This document shows positions 40,136 to 51,619 of a stretch of DNA of 64,000 bases, one piece after another (positions within the stretch are counted from its first letter, which is position 1; the number at the start of each line of letters is the position of its first letter). The translations under genes and the position numbers were made by a program. This DNA comes from Pseudidiomarina marina (GTDB lineage Bacteria; Pseudomonadota; Gammaproteobacteria; Enterobacterales; Alteromonadaceae), in assembly GCF_003987045.1 (NCBI RefSeq), contig NZ_PIPZ01000001.1, positions 558,001 to 622,000 of the forward strand. The letters run 5' to 3'. The notes below the pieces were generated by a model. It was given only the letters and a program-made list of their open reading frames with translations, did no database searches and was not told where the DNA came from.

Positions 40136-40940
40136 GCTCAAGCACATCGATAATTATTGGGCGATTAACGCGTATCATGGCGTTCAATTCATGTATGTAT
40201 TCTTCGCCCCGCTCTGAATAGCTAAGCAACCCAGGCGTTAAATCGAGCGCTCGAACATCAGCCCCTGATGCGCGTTTTTCGGCGCGCAAACGACGTAATT
40301 CAAAATACGCAGGATGCGTATTAATATTACGCAAATAGCTTCTTACTGATGCATTCACCGAGGTGAATTTGCGCACCTCATGATTCATACCATCAATTCG
40401 AGAGTCCGGCACTAAGCCGCAGCCTTTGCGGAAGCACCATTGACCAAAGAAATTGAGCGCTTCGGTGGCAAAGCGTGACGTGCCCCAACCTGACTCATTT
40501 GCCGCTTGAACCAGTACTAACGCTTCAGGCACCACGTCAACACGGCGCAACAAAACGGCTAATGTCGCTTCATAATCGCTGGTGTCTACTTCAACATTGT
40601 AACGCTTAGCAATCGTTGCGAACTTTTTAGTTTGCTCATTCGACAGTTTTTTGCCCGCCAGCAAATGCTCTTGAATACGAATAACTTGCTCACGCTCTTG
40701 TTCAATTGTCGAATTTTCTGCCTGAACAATAGGCGCTAAAAAACCAAAAAATGCCTGTTTCTTATCACGCACATCGGCAATTTGATTAAAATTAGGCACC
40801 TCTGTGATGGTGCTAACTTGTGGTAATTTAACAGTTGGTTCCGGTTCATTAGTACTTTCTGGTTGTACGTGCAGTTGTGTTGGCAACCAAACTGCCAACA
40901 CAACCAAAACGACAGCAACAATCCAGCCTAAAAATCGCAT
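40110..40940 (-). CDS. Bax-type glucosaminidase, membrane-anchored
   Basis: 276 residues from the ATG at 40940, which has GGAG 5 nt upstream; a GTG two codons earlier is less likely. One N-terminal membrane helix ([21 protein letters not shown]) is followed by a glucosaminidase (GH73-like) domain with [19 protein letters not shown], where the Glu of NESGWG is the likely catalytic acid, and NFFGQWCF. The family is named after E. coli Bax and is expected to cut peptidoglycan glycan strands in the periplasm. It starts 2 nt after the upstream membrane-protein gene, so the two are co-transcribed. It overlaps ttcA by 26 nt at the 3' end. Confidence 0.85.
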   Translation of the reverse strand: MRFLGWIVAVVLVVLAVWLPTQLHVQPESTNEPEPTVKLPQVSTITEVPNFNQIADVRDKKQAFFGFLAPIVQAENSTIEQEREQVIRIQEHLLAGKKLSNEQTKKFATIAKRYNVEVDTSDYEATLAVLLRRVDVVPEALVLVQAANESGWGTSRFATEALNFFGQWCFRKGCGLVPDSRIDGMNHEVRKFTSVNASVRSYLRNINTHPAYFELRRLRAEKRASGADVRALDLTPGLLSYSERGEEYIHELNAMIRVNRPIIIDVLEPSSNSAPE

Positions 40941-40942
40941 AA

Positions 40943-41782
40943 TCACTCCGTAAATTCGTGACTTATTTGACTGTTATCTGTGCACCCAACAAGGGCATTA
41001 TAGACAACACCAATTGCGTTAAATGCCATTGGTAACGTAAATATCAAACCTAGTAATAACGGTAGTGCACTTATCAATACAATAATGCCAACCAACACCA
41101 TCAATCCGAGTACGGGGAACATCGCTTTATTGATCACCATAAATGATGCAATCAAAGCGCGAGACGCGGTCAGTTGACGATCAATAATAAGTGGTACGGC
41201 TAACATCATGACCAGTTGCAAATAAATTGCCGCAAGAACACCGAGCACAATTGCAAGCGCAACGTTTATAAACGAAACGACGCCAATGATAATTCCAACA
41301 CCTAATGCCATAATGACAATCTTAAACAGTGCCACCAACATCAGCTGAGGTGCAAACTGTAATACGCCACGTAGCTTGGCAAAGCTTGGTTTTTGGTCAA
41401 TAGCATTCAACATTCCAACAAAAACCAACATCGCTGTGAATGGTGCCAAAATAAGTTCTTGTAGCACACTACTTATCGCAAGATTGCCGAGATTTACTTG
41501 TTCCCAGTCGATATTCTCCGGGTTCGCCATGGCTTGCTCGTCGTATGGTAGTAGCGTCATCAATATTTCAGAAACCACCATATTCAATACCATCACACCA
41601 ATAAAGACGCCGAGCATCCATGGTAGTGAACGCAGGGTTATATCCCATGAACGTTGTAATAAAGGACCAATCGTTAATTTGATCTCACCACGTAACGCTC
41701 GGCTGAAGTCGCCAGCAGCTAACTGAGGTGCCGTATTATTTGAGTTATTTGACACGCGTTTATTCTCCATAATGTGTTTCAT
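40943..41782 (-). CDS. Polytopic membrane protein of unknown function
   Basis: 279 residues with about six hydrophobic helices and a hydrophilic N-terminus (MENKRVSNNSNN...). The general layout, with long helices such as LMLVALFKIVIMALGVGIIIGVVSFI, recalls the YciC/DUF-type six-helix membrane proteins, but I cannot assign a family with confidence. It is the first gene of a two-gene unit with the Bax-type glucosaminidase (2-nt gap), which hints at an envelope role. The start could also be the ATG four codons later (41770). Confidence 0.7.
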   Translation of the reverse strand: MKHIMENKRVSNNSNNTAPQLAAGDFSRALRGEIKLTIGPLLQRSWDITLRSLPWMLGVFIGVMVLNMVVSEILMTLLPYDEQAMANPENIDWEQVNLGNLAISSVLQELILAPFTAMLVFVGMLNAIDQKPSFAKLRGVLQFAPQLMLVALFKIVIMALGVGIIIGVVSFINVALAIVLGVLAAIYLQLVMMLAVPLIIDRQLTASRALIASFMVINKAMFPVLGLMVLVGIIVLISALPLLLGLIFTLPMAFNAIGVVYNALVGCTDNSQISHEFTE

Positions 41783-41836
41783 AGGCGATTATACGGTAAG
41801 CCCTTAGCGCTTACCAATGCCATTACGCTGAACTTG

Positions 41837-41845
41837 TGGGATAAT
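41837..41845 (+). promoter_or_regulatory. Extended -10 promoter of rluE
   Basis: TGGGATAAT is an extended -10 element (TGn plus GATAAT, 5 of 6 bases), 35 bp before the rluE start. No -35 box is evident. Confidence 0.4.
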
Positions 41846-41879
41846 GTGTTTCTAAATTTTGTCAATTCAAGGAGTTCTT

Positions 41880-42497
41880 GTGAACACGGGTAAACCGCAG
41901 CGTCGATTTTCAAGGCGCAAAGCTAAACCAAGTCGTCCTCGCCCAGCTAACCCTAAACTCGTACTCTTGAACAAACCGTATGGCGTATTAAGTCAATTTT
42001 CTGGCTCCGACGACGAACAAACATTGAAGGGTCTTGTGCCATTTAACGATGTGTACCCTGCTGGTCGCCTAGATAAAGATAGCGAGGGGTTACTGTTACT
42101 AACCAACGATGGTGATCTTCAACACAAGATTAGCCACCCAAAGCATAAGATGACAAAAACGTATTGGGTACAAGTTGAGGGAGTTCCAACAGAATCAGCA
42201 TTGCAACAGTTGCGCGACGGTGTTGAATTAAATGACGGTATGACACTACCTGCCGAAGCTTTCATTATGGACGAACCGAACAACCTTTGGCCGCGAAATC
42301 CCCCCGTACGTGAACGCAAAAGTGTTCCTGACTGCTGGCTTTGTATCAAAATCAGCGAAGGTCGCAATCGGCAAGTACGTCGAATGACGGCTGCTATCGG
42401 TCACCCAACACTTCGTCTCATTCGAGCTGGCATAGGTAAATGGTTGTTGCGTGGATTACAGCCAGGCGAGTGGCGCGAAGAGCCCCCAGTATGGTAA
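41880..42497 (+). CDS. rluE: 23S rRNA pseudouridine(2457) synthase RluE
   Basis: 205 residues from a GTG at 41880 that has AAGGAG 5 nt upstream. A TTG seven codons earlier would place the ribosome-binding site inside the gene. The short basic N-terminus (RRFSRRKAKPSRPRP) leads into an RsuA-family catalytic domain with LVLLNKPYGVLSQF and GRLDKDSEGLLLLTNDGDL (catalytic Asp65). There is no S4 domain, consistent with RluE. It makes pseudouridine 2457 in 23S rRNA. rluE-mnmA-hflD-purB matches E. coli order, minus nudJ. Confidence 0.92.
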   Translation: MNTGKPQRRFSRRKAKPSRPRPANPKLVLLNKPYGVLSQFSGSDDEQTLKGLVPFNDVYPAGRLDKDSEGLLLLTNDGDLQHKISHPKHKMTKTYWVQVEGVPTESALQQLRDGVELNDGMTLPAEAFIMDEPNNLWPRNPPVRERKSVPDCWLCIKISEGRNRQVRRMTAAIGHPTLRLIRAGIGKWLLRGLQPGEWREEPPVW

Positions 42498-42500
42498 AAT
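42492..42500 (+). promoter_or_regulatory. Extended -10 promoter of mnmA
   Basis: TGGTAAAAT (TGn plus TAAAAT, 5 of 6 bases) spans the rluE stop codon and lies 38 bp before the mnmA ATG. Confidence 0.4.
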
Positions 42501-42537
42501 CCGCGGCCATTATGAACCGTGAGTGTAATTGAAGTAA

Positions 42538-43667
42538 ATGTCTGTGATGCCAAGCGAAAACGCCAACAAAAAAGTTATCGTCGGAATGTCAGGTGGGGTC
42601 GACTCATCCGTATCTGCGTACCTACTCATGCAACAAGGCTATCAAGTTGAAGGCTTGTTTATGAAAAATTGGGAAGAAGACGATACCGATGAATATTGTG
42701 CTGCCGCCAGCGATTTAGCTGACGCTGAGGCGGTTTGCGAAAAATTAGGTATTCCATTACACACCGTTAATTTCGCTGCAGAGTATTGGGATAATGTGTT
42801 TGAGTACTTTTTAGAAGAGTACCGTGCTGGACGCACGCCAAACCCAGATATTATGTGCAACAAGGAAATTAAGTTTAAGGCTTTCCTTGAGTTTGCCGCA
42901 GTAGCCTTAGGTGCCGATTACATCGCCACCGGACATTATGTACGCCGGCGCGAGCAGAACGGTAAGTTTCAACTATTGCGTGGTCTCGATAGCAATAAAG
43001 ACCAAAGTTATTTCCTCTATACGTTGGCGCACTCACATGTTGCTCAAACCCTGTTTCCAGTTGGTGAACTTGAAAAGCCAGAGGTGCGACGCATTGCTGA
43101 AGAACAAGGACTGGTAACCGCCGACAAAAAGGATTCAACTGGTATTTGCTTTATTGGTGAACGCAAATTCAAAGATTTCTTACAGCAATATCTTCCGGCG
43201 CAACCTGGTCCAATTGAATCAGTTGACGGGGTTGAACTTGGCCAACACGAAGGCTTGATGTATCACACTCTGGGGCAACGTAAAGGCCTGCATATAGGCG
43301 GCCTTGCCGATGCCAGCGATGAGCCTTGGTATGTTGTTGATAAAGATGTCGCACGAAATGTTTTGGTTGTAGCACAGGGCAAAAACCACCCTCGCCTATA
43401 CTCGACCGGTTTAATTGCAGGACAATTGCACTGGGTCGATCGTGAACAGCCCCAAGAACCATTTACCTGCGTCGTAAAAACACGCTATCGCCAGCAAGAT
43501 ATTCCTTGTCGCGTCACTCCAATGCCTAATGGCTCGGTTCAAGTTGAGTTTGATGAGCCTGTCGCAGCAGTTACGCCTGGCCAATCGGCGGTCTTCTATC
43601 AACACGAAGTTTGTCTGGGTGGCGGAATAATTGAACGGCGCCTTGCGGATCATGAGGTATTACTCTG

Positions 43668-43668
<1 letters not shown>
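42538..43668 (+). CDS. mnmA: tRNA-specific 2-thiouridylase MnmA
   Basis: 376 residues. The PP-loop GMSGGVDSS is near residues 16-24. The catalytic cysteines are Cys107 ([11 protein letters not shown]) and Cys204 ([11 protein letters not shown]). It makes the 2-thio group of wobble uridine 34 in tRNAs for Lys, Glu and Gln. Its TGA overlaps the hflD ATG by 1 nt (TGATG). It may start at the fourth codon (42547), which would fit E. coli MnmA slightly better. Confidence 0.96.
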
Positions 43669-46841
<3,173 letters not shown>

Positions 46842-46845
<4 letters not shown>

Positions 46846-47264
46846 TCTTGCTGCTGCCACAAATCTTTGCTTGTACTTAATTGATACAAATTCTCTGCAC
46901 GATTCACGAGATAATTTGCATAGCGTTGCTTTTCAGGATCGTTTTGAGCCTGTTGTAACACCCCTTCAGCTTGCATTTGCCAACGCAACGCGAAATAACG
47001 CATGGCATCGCGGGCATCTTTTGCTGCTTTCTCACCGATAACGTCAGTTGGTACATCACCGTTAATAACCCATAACGTTTTCTTATCTTGCGTATTAAAT
47101 TTCCACACCGCGACATACGGCGCTAGATAACGGCTATCTTTCGATAAAATTTGGTCGCTAATAATTCCCTGTTCCGCCAAATATTTGTTAGCGGCCTGAA
47201 AATGCTCACGAACCCAAGCTGACACTTGTTCTTCGGTCATTGCTTCAGGTTGTTGTTCTGCCAT
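46842..47264 (-). CDS. DUF4826 family protein
   Basis: 140 residues, soluble, no signal peptide. The segments WVREHFQAANKYLAEQGI, DSRYLAPYVAVWKFN and KTLWVINGDVPTDVIGEKAAKDARDAMRYFALRWQMQAE match what I know of DUF4826, a small family found mainly in Alteromonadales and Vibrio relatives. No function is known. The last three residues (QQD) come from the palindrome shared with roxA, whose product also ends QQD. The promoter must lie in the 223 bp shared with the leucine dehydrogenase gene. Confidence 0.78.
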
Positions 47265-47313
47265 AGTTAATTCTCGCTTTACTGCTTGTTATTCGTTGTT
47301 AAATACACTGTAA

Positions 47314-47367
47314 ACACCCAGTCATACTACCGCTTTCAAGCGCAAACGCAACGGTTTTTCTGGGTGT
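47314..47367. repeat. Inverted repeat in the DUF4826/leucine dehydrogenase intergenic region
   Basis: ACACCCAG (47314-47321) and CTGGGTGT (47360-47367) form an 8-bp inverted repeat with a 38-nt loop. TGTAAAC also occurs as a direct repeat at both edges. The role is unknown; it lies upstream of the LiuR-like site. Confidence 0.4.
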
Positions 47368-47385
47368 AAACTTTGCTTGCAACAG

Positions 47386-47401
47386 TTGACGTAAACGTTA
47401 A
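47386..47401 (+). promoter_or_regulatory. LiuR-like operator before leucine dehydrogenase
   Basis: TTGACGTAAACGTTAA is a 16-bp near-palindrome (12 of 16 positions match the reverse complement) containing two ACGT cores. From memory, it resembles the site of LiuR, the MerR-family regulator of branched-chain amino-acid breakdown in gammaproteobacteria. It lies 86 bp before the leucine dehydrogenase start, and its first six bases (TTGACG) are also close to a -35 box. Confidence 0.6.
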
Positions 47402-47487
47402 CAGTTTATTTCAGTAATTCACTAGCGAAATACCCGTCAAAATGATAATGTTCGCGCAATTTTTGGGATGAACGAGGAATACCTAGA

Positions 47488-48531
47488 ATGTCTCTATTCG
47501 AACACAAAGAGTTCGACCAACACGAACAAGTCGTGTTTTGTCATGATAAAGAAACAGGTTTGAAAGCAATCATTGCCATCCACGACACCACGCTTGGCCC
47601 ATCATTAGGCGGAACTCGCTTGTGGAATTATGCATCTTCAGCCGAAGCGCTAACTGACGTACTTCGTCTGTCTCGCGGTATGACTTACAAAAGCGCCCTA
47701 GCCGGCTTGCCACTTGGTGGCGGTAAAGCAGTTATCATTGGCGACGCTAAAACAATTAAAACACCAGAATTAATGCGTGCCTATGGTCGTTTTGTCAACT
47801 CGCTCAGCGGTCGTTATATCACAGCCGAAGACGTGAACATTCGCACCAGCGATATCGCTTATGTCGCTGAAGAAACTAGCTACGTAGCTGGGACCGCAGA
47901 AAAAGCAGGTGATCCTTCACCTCATACTGCGCTTGGTACTTATTTAGGTTTAAAAGCTGCGGCGAAGCATAAATTCGGTAGTGACAACCTCAATGGCTTG
48001 AAAATAGCTGTTCAGGGTCTTGGCGCTGTTGGTTACGACTTTGCTGAATACTGTGCTAAAGAAGGTGCTCAGTTATTCGTAACCGATATTAACGAGGAAG
48101 CTTGTCAACGCGCAGCGGAAGAACTGAACGCTACTGTTGTTGGTTTAGATGACATTTATGGTCTTGATGTAGATGTTTATGCGCCATGTGCTCTTGGCGC
48201 TACCGTTAATGATGAAACGCTGAAGCAAATTAAAGCGAAAATCATTGCAGGTAGTGCAAACAACCAATTAGCGACACCTGCTCATGACAAAATTGTGATG
48301 GATATGGGCATCTTGTATGCACCAGATTACGTCATTAACGCCGGTGGTGTTATTCACGTCTGTAGCGAAGCGGCGAACATGAGCCGTGAAGAAACTGACA
48401 AGCGCGTACGCGACATTTACGACACCTTAGATCAAATCTTTACACGTTCGGCTGCTGAAAAGCGCCCGACTGGCGAGATTGCCGATCAAATGGCTCGTGA
48501 AGTGATTGCTAAGGCGAAAGCTGCGCGTTAA
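47488..48531 (+). CDS. ldh: Leucine dehydrogenase (Glu/Leu/Phe/Val dehydrogenase family)
   Basis: 347 residues. The N-terminal dimerisation domain carries GGTRLWNYAS and MTYKSALAGLPLGGGKAVI (Lys68 and catalytic Lys80). A C-terminal NAD-binding Rossmann domain has AVQGLGAVGYDFAEY. It oxidatively deaminates leucine, valine and isoleucine to their 2-keto acids. The length and the short GLPLGGGK motif set it apart from glutamate dehydrogenases; valine or phenylalanine preference cannot be excluded. A LiuR-like site precedes it. Its transcript can end at a strong terminator lying inside the convergent ydiJ gene. Confidence 0.88.
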   Translation: MSLFEHKEFDQHEQVVFCHDKETGLKAIIAIHDTTLGPSLGGTRLWNYASSAEALTDVLRLSRGMTYKSALAGLPLGGGKAVIIGDAKTIKTPELMRAYGRFVNSLSGRYITAEDVNIRTSDIAYVAEETSYVAGTAEKAGDPSPHTALGTYLGLKAAAKHKFGSDNLNGLKIAVQGLGAVGYDFAEYCAKEGAQLFVTDINEEACQRAAEELNATVVGLDDIYGLDVDVYAPCALGATVNDETLKQIKAKIIAGSANNQLATPAHDKIVMDMGILYAPDYVINAGGVIHVCSEAANMSREETDKRVRDIYDTLDQIFTRSAAEKRPTGEIADQMAREVIAKAKAAR

Positions 48532-51500
48532 GCGCAGTTTTCTGCTAACCATTGAAGCGGGTGTAATGCCCGCTTTTTTATGCTCATTCGTTTTATTTGC
48601 GAGCGACACGAAAAGCCTGTTGCTAACGTGATAACTTCTGGTTTTTCAACCTTCTGACGCCAGCTCATATCATAAAGTGTTTGGCTAACCTGCTGATTTT
48701 CAATTTCATGGCCAAACGTGCCAGCCATACCACAACACCCTGTAGCTTCAACTTGTAGCGGTATTTGCCAGAAATTAAAAATCTGCTGCCATTCGTTGGC
48801 TGCTTTTGGCTGTGCTGTTTGTTCTGTGCAATGGGATAATAGCTGTAGCCGTTGCTGTGGCGATTTCATCGCTAATGCTGATGCACGTTCAGGTAAAACA
48901 CCCAGCAACCATCGTTGCACTAACTGCACACGATAGTTAATCGGTTGACTCGTATAATCGCGATATTCGTCATGTAAACATAACACCGTGGATGCATCGA
49001 GCCCAATCATCGGTAGCTCTAATGCTGCAACGTGATTTAGCTGCTTAACAACCGTATCCACCGTGCGGCTAAACTCATTTAAAAAGCCTTTTACATGCTG
49101 CGCTTTGCCGTTTCCTTTAAATGCCAAGAGCACAGGTTTATAACCCAACTGTGCTGCAATTTTTCCGAAGGCTTCTAGCAAGTCTGCTTCATAAAAACTG
49201 GTAAACGGGTCTTGCACCACCACCACGCATTTTTGTCGCTCTTCAACGGTCAGTTGTGCTAATTGTCTCTCATCTAACTGTGGCCATTGGTGTGCTTTCC
49301 ACCGCACTGATGTTGAAGGTACTGATAGTTTAGGAGCATCGACATATCCGAACCACTTTCGTGTAATCCAAGCGCTTAGAGGGTTATGGCTAATGAAGTT
49401 ACTGACGCGTGGCCACTTCGCCATAACACGACCCAATGATTCAACATTCTTGACCAAGTAATCCTTGCTCTGACGGCGATATAAACCGTAATACCAGGCT
49501 AGAAATTTAGCACGGAAGCTGGGCACATCAACCTTCACTGGGCACTGGCTTGCGCAAGCCTTACACGCCAAACAACTATCCATGGCGGCTTTAACTTCGT
49601 GATTAAAATCAAATTGCTCTGCACTCGGAACTTGTTTCAATAATTCCAAACGCGTTTGCTTCGGAAATCCAGAAGGAGCAAAGTTCTGCGCGGCATTTAA
49701 GCGTAACCATTCGCGAATAAGCGTCGCTCGGCCTTTCGGTGAATTACGACGATCGCCGGTTGCTTTAAACGACGGACACATCGCCGAATCAGTGGCATAA
49801 TTAAAGCATAGGCCATTACCGTTGCAGTTCATCGCCGCTTGGTAATCATCGCGAACACTGACAGGTATTTGTCGGTCATAGTAACCACGTTTGGTGGCAT
49901 CGACTGAAACCAGTTGCGCATCTGATCCCCAAGGCGTACAAATTTTTCCAGGGTTTAAGCGGTTATCCGGGTCAAAAACGGCTTTAATTTTCTGTATTTC
50001 TTGATACAAGGCTTCACCGAAAAAGCTAGGCGCATACTCAGAGCGATAGCCTTTACCGTGCTCACCCCACATCAAACCGCCATACTTAGCAGTCAGAGCG
50101 GCTACCTGGTCACTAATTTTACGCAGCAATACTTCGTCCGCAGGATCAGTCATATCCAATGCTGGACGTACATGTAACACGCCAGCATCAACATGACCGA
50201 ACATGCCGTAATGCAATTGATGCTCATCGAGCAACGTTCGAAACTCGGCAATAAAATCGGCCAACTGTTCCGGTGGCACGGCCGTATCTTCGGCAAAGGC
50301 AACTGGCTTTCGACGCCCTTTTGTCGCGCCAAGTAATCCCACCGCTTTCTTGCGCATCGCATAAATCGTTTGAATGCTCGCTGCATCGCGACACACTTGA
50401 TAGCCAATAATACCTAATTCCGGCTCTGCTTGAATAAGCTTATCAAGCGTTTCGGTTAGCCAATCCACTTTGTCATTGATTTCAGCTTCGTCGACGGCGG
50501 TAAATTCCACCATATTGATGCCACGCATCGGTTTATCTGGCACATCTTGTAGCTGCTCAGCTACTTGATGCCAAATAATGTCATTGCGGGCTAAATCTAA
50601 AACGTTACTGTCAATGGTTTCAACCGATGTCGCTCTGGCTTTGACTAAAAACGGCGCATTACGTAATGCGGCATGAAAATCACTGTATTTCACGTTCACC
50701 AGCACTTTGTGCCGTGGAATAGTCGTCAGGTTCAGGCGTGCCTCAACAATGCAAGCCAAGGTGCCTTCGGAGCCCGCCAATAACCGAGAAATATCAATTT
50801 GTTGACGTTCCGGATCATAACAATGCTTTAGATCATATCCGGTTAAAAATCGATTCAACGGCGGGAATTTTTCGTCAATAGCAGTACGCTGTTCGACGCA
50901 AGTTGCGATAGCTTGGCGATAAATGGCGGCCTCCAAACTATCTCCGGCTGCAATTTGCTCTGCTTCGGCTAAACTTTTCGGCACCGTGGTGATGCATTCT
51001 CCGTTGAGCAAAACTGCTTTTAATTCAAGAATGTGATCACTGGTTTTACCGTAAACCAACGAGCCCTGACCCGATGCGTCGGTATTAATCATACCGCCAA
51101 TGGTGGCACGATTACTGGTAGATAAATCGGGTGAGAAAAATAGGCCATCTGAACGTACGGCATCATTGAGTGCGTCTTTGACCACACCAGTTTGGCAACG
51201 AACCCAGCTGGCTTCCGCATCAATTTCGAGTACGTGATTAAAATAGCGGCTTAAATCAATCACAATACCAGCCGTGAGCGACTGCCCATTGGTACCGGTA
51301 CCACCGCCTCGCGGTGAAAACTGAATACGACGAAAGGCGTCTTGCTGTGCGAGTGAGAATGCTTGCTGCACCGCCGCAGTAGTACGCGGGTATAGCACTG
51401 CTTGCGGTAATTGCTGATAGACGCTGTTGTCAGTTGCTGCAATCAAACGGCCGCTATACGAACCGTCGATATCACCGTCGAAGCCAGCCTGTTCAAGGGC

Positions 51501-51590
51501 TAACAGGTAATTTTGATAAATAGTTTCGACGCGCGTTTCACGCCGTTCAAATGCTGTAAATACCGGTAATACGTGATCCGAATTCGACAT
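48528..51590 (-). CDS. ydiJ: FAD-linked oxidase / Fe-S protein YdiJ (D-2-hydroxyglutarate dehydrogenase type)
   Basis: 1020 residues (E. coli YdiJ 1018). The N-terminal FAD_binding_4 domain (FSPRGGGTGTNGQSLT) is followed by the FAD_oxidase_C domain, a 4Fe-4S segment (DSCLACKACASQCPVKVD) and a C-terminal CCG-type Cys domain (ATGCCGMAGTFG). Members oxidise D-2-hydroxy acids; YdiJ homologues have been reported as D-2-hydroxyglutarate dehydrogenases. It follows ppsA by 29 bp on the same strand, so an operon is likely, and E. coli keeps ydiJ close to ppsA. It overlaps the leucine dehydrogenase gene by 4 nt. Confidence 0.9.
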   Translation of the reverse strand: MSNSDHVLPVFTAFERRETRVETIYQNYLLALEQAGFDGDIDGSYSGRLIAATDNSVYQQLPQAVLYPRTTAAVQQAFSLAQQDAFRRIQFSPRGGGTGTNGQSLTAGIVIDLSRYFNHVLEIDAEASWVRCQTGVVKDALNDAVRSDGLFFSPDLSTSNRATIGGMINTDASGQGSLVYGKTSDHILELKAVLLNGECITTVPKSLAEAEQIAAGDSLEAAIYRQAIATCVEQRTAIDEKFPPLNRFLTGYDLKHCYDPERQQIDISRLLAGSEGTLACIVEARLNLTTIPRHKVLVNVKYSDFHAALRNAPFLVKARATSVETIDSNVLDLARNDIIWHQVAEQLQDVPDKPMRGINMVEFTAVDEAEINDKVDWLTETLDKLIQAEPELGIIGYQVCRDAASIQTIYAMRKKAVGLLGATKGRRKPVAFAEDTAVPPEQLADFIAEFRTLLDEHQLHYGMFGHVDAGVLHVRPALDMTDPADEVLLRKISDQVAALTAKYGGLMWGEHGKGYRSEYAPSFFGEALYQEIQKIKAVFDPDNRLNPGKICTPWGSDAQLVSVDATKRGYYDRQIPVSVRDDYQAAMNCNGNGLCFNYATDSAMCPSFKATGDRRNSPKGRATLIREWLRLNAAQNFAPSGFPKQTRLELLKQVPSAEQFDFNHEVKAAMDSCLACKACASQCPVKVDVPSFRAKFLAWYYGLYRRQSKDYLVKNVESLGRVMAKWPRVSNFISHNPLSAWITRKWFGYVDAPKLSVPSTSVRWKAHQWPQLDERQLAQLTVEERQKCVVVVQDPFTSFYEADLLEAFGKIAAQLGYKPVLLAFKGNGKAQHVKGFLNEFSRTVDTVVKQLNHVAALELPMIGLDASTVLCLHDEYRDYTSQPINYRVQLVQRWLLGVLPERASALAMKSPQQRLQLLSHCTEQTAQPKAANEWQQIFNFWQIPLQVEATGCCGMAGTFGHEIENQQVSQTLYDMSWRQKVEKPEVITLATGFSCRSQIKRMSIKKRALHPLQWLAENCA
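48556..48580 (+). terminator. Leucine dehydrogenase terminator inside ydiJ coding sequence
   Basis: AGCGGG-TGTAATG-CCCGCT followed by six T residues, 25 nt after the leucine dehydrogenase stop. The same bases encode the C-terminal end of the antisense ydiJ. A smaller stem (CTGCGC-GTTAA-GCGCAG) sits over the stop codons just before it. Confidence 0.8.
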
Positions 51591-51619
51591 AAAACGCGCT
51601 CGCTTATTGCATGTGTCTG

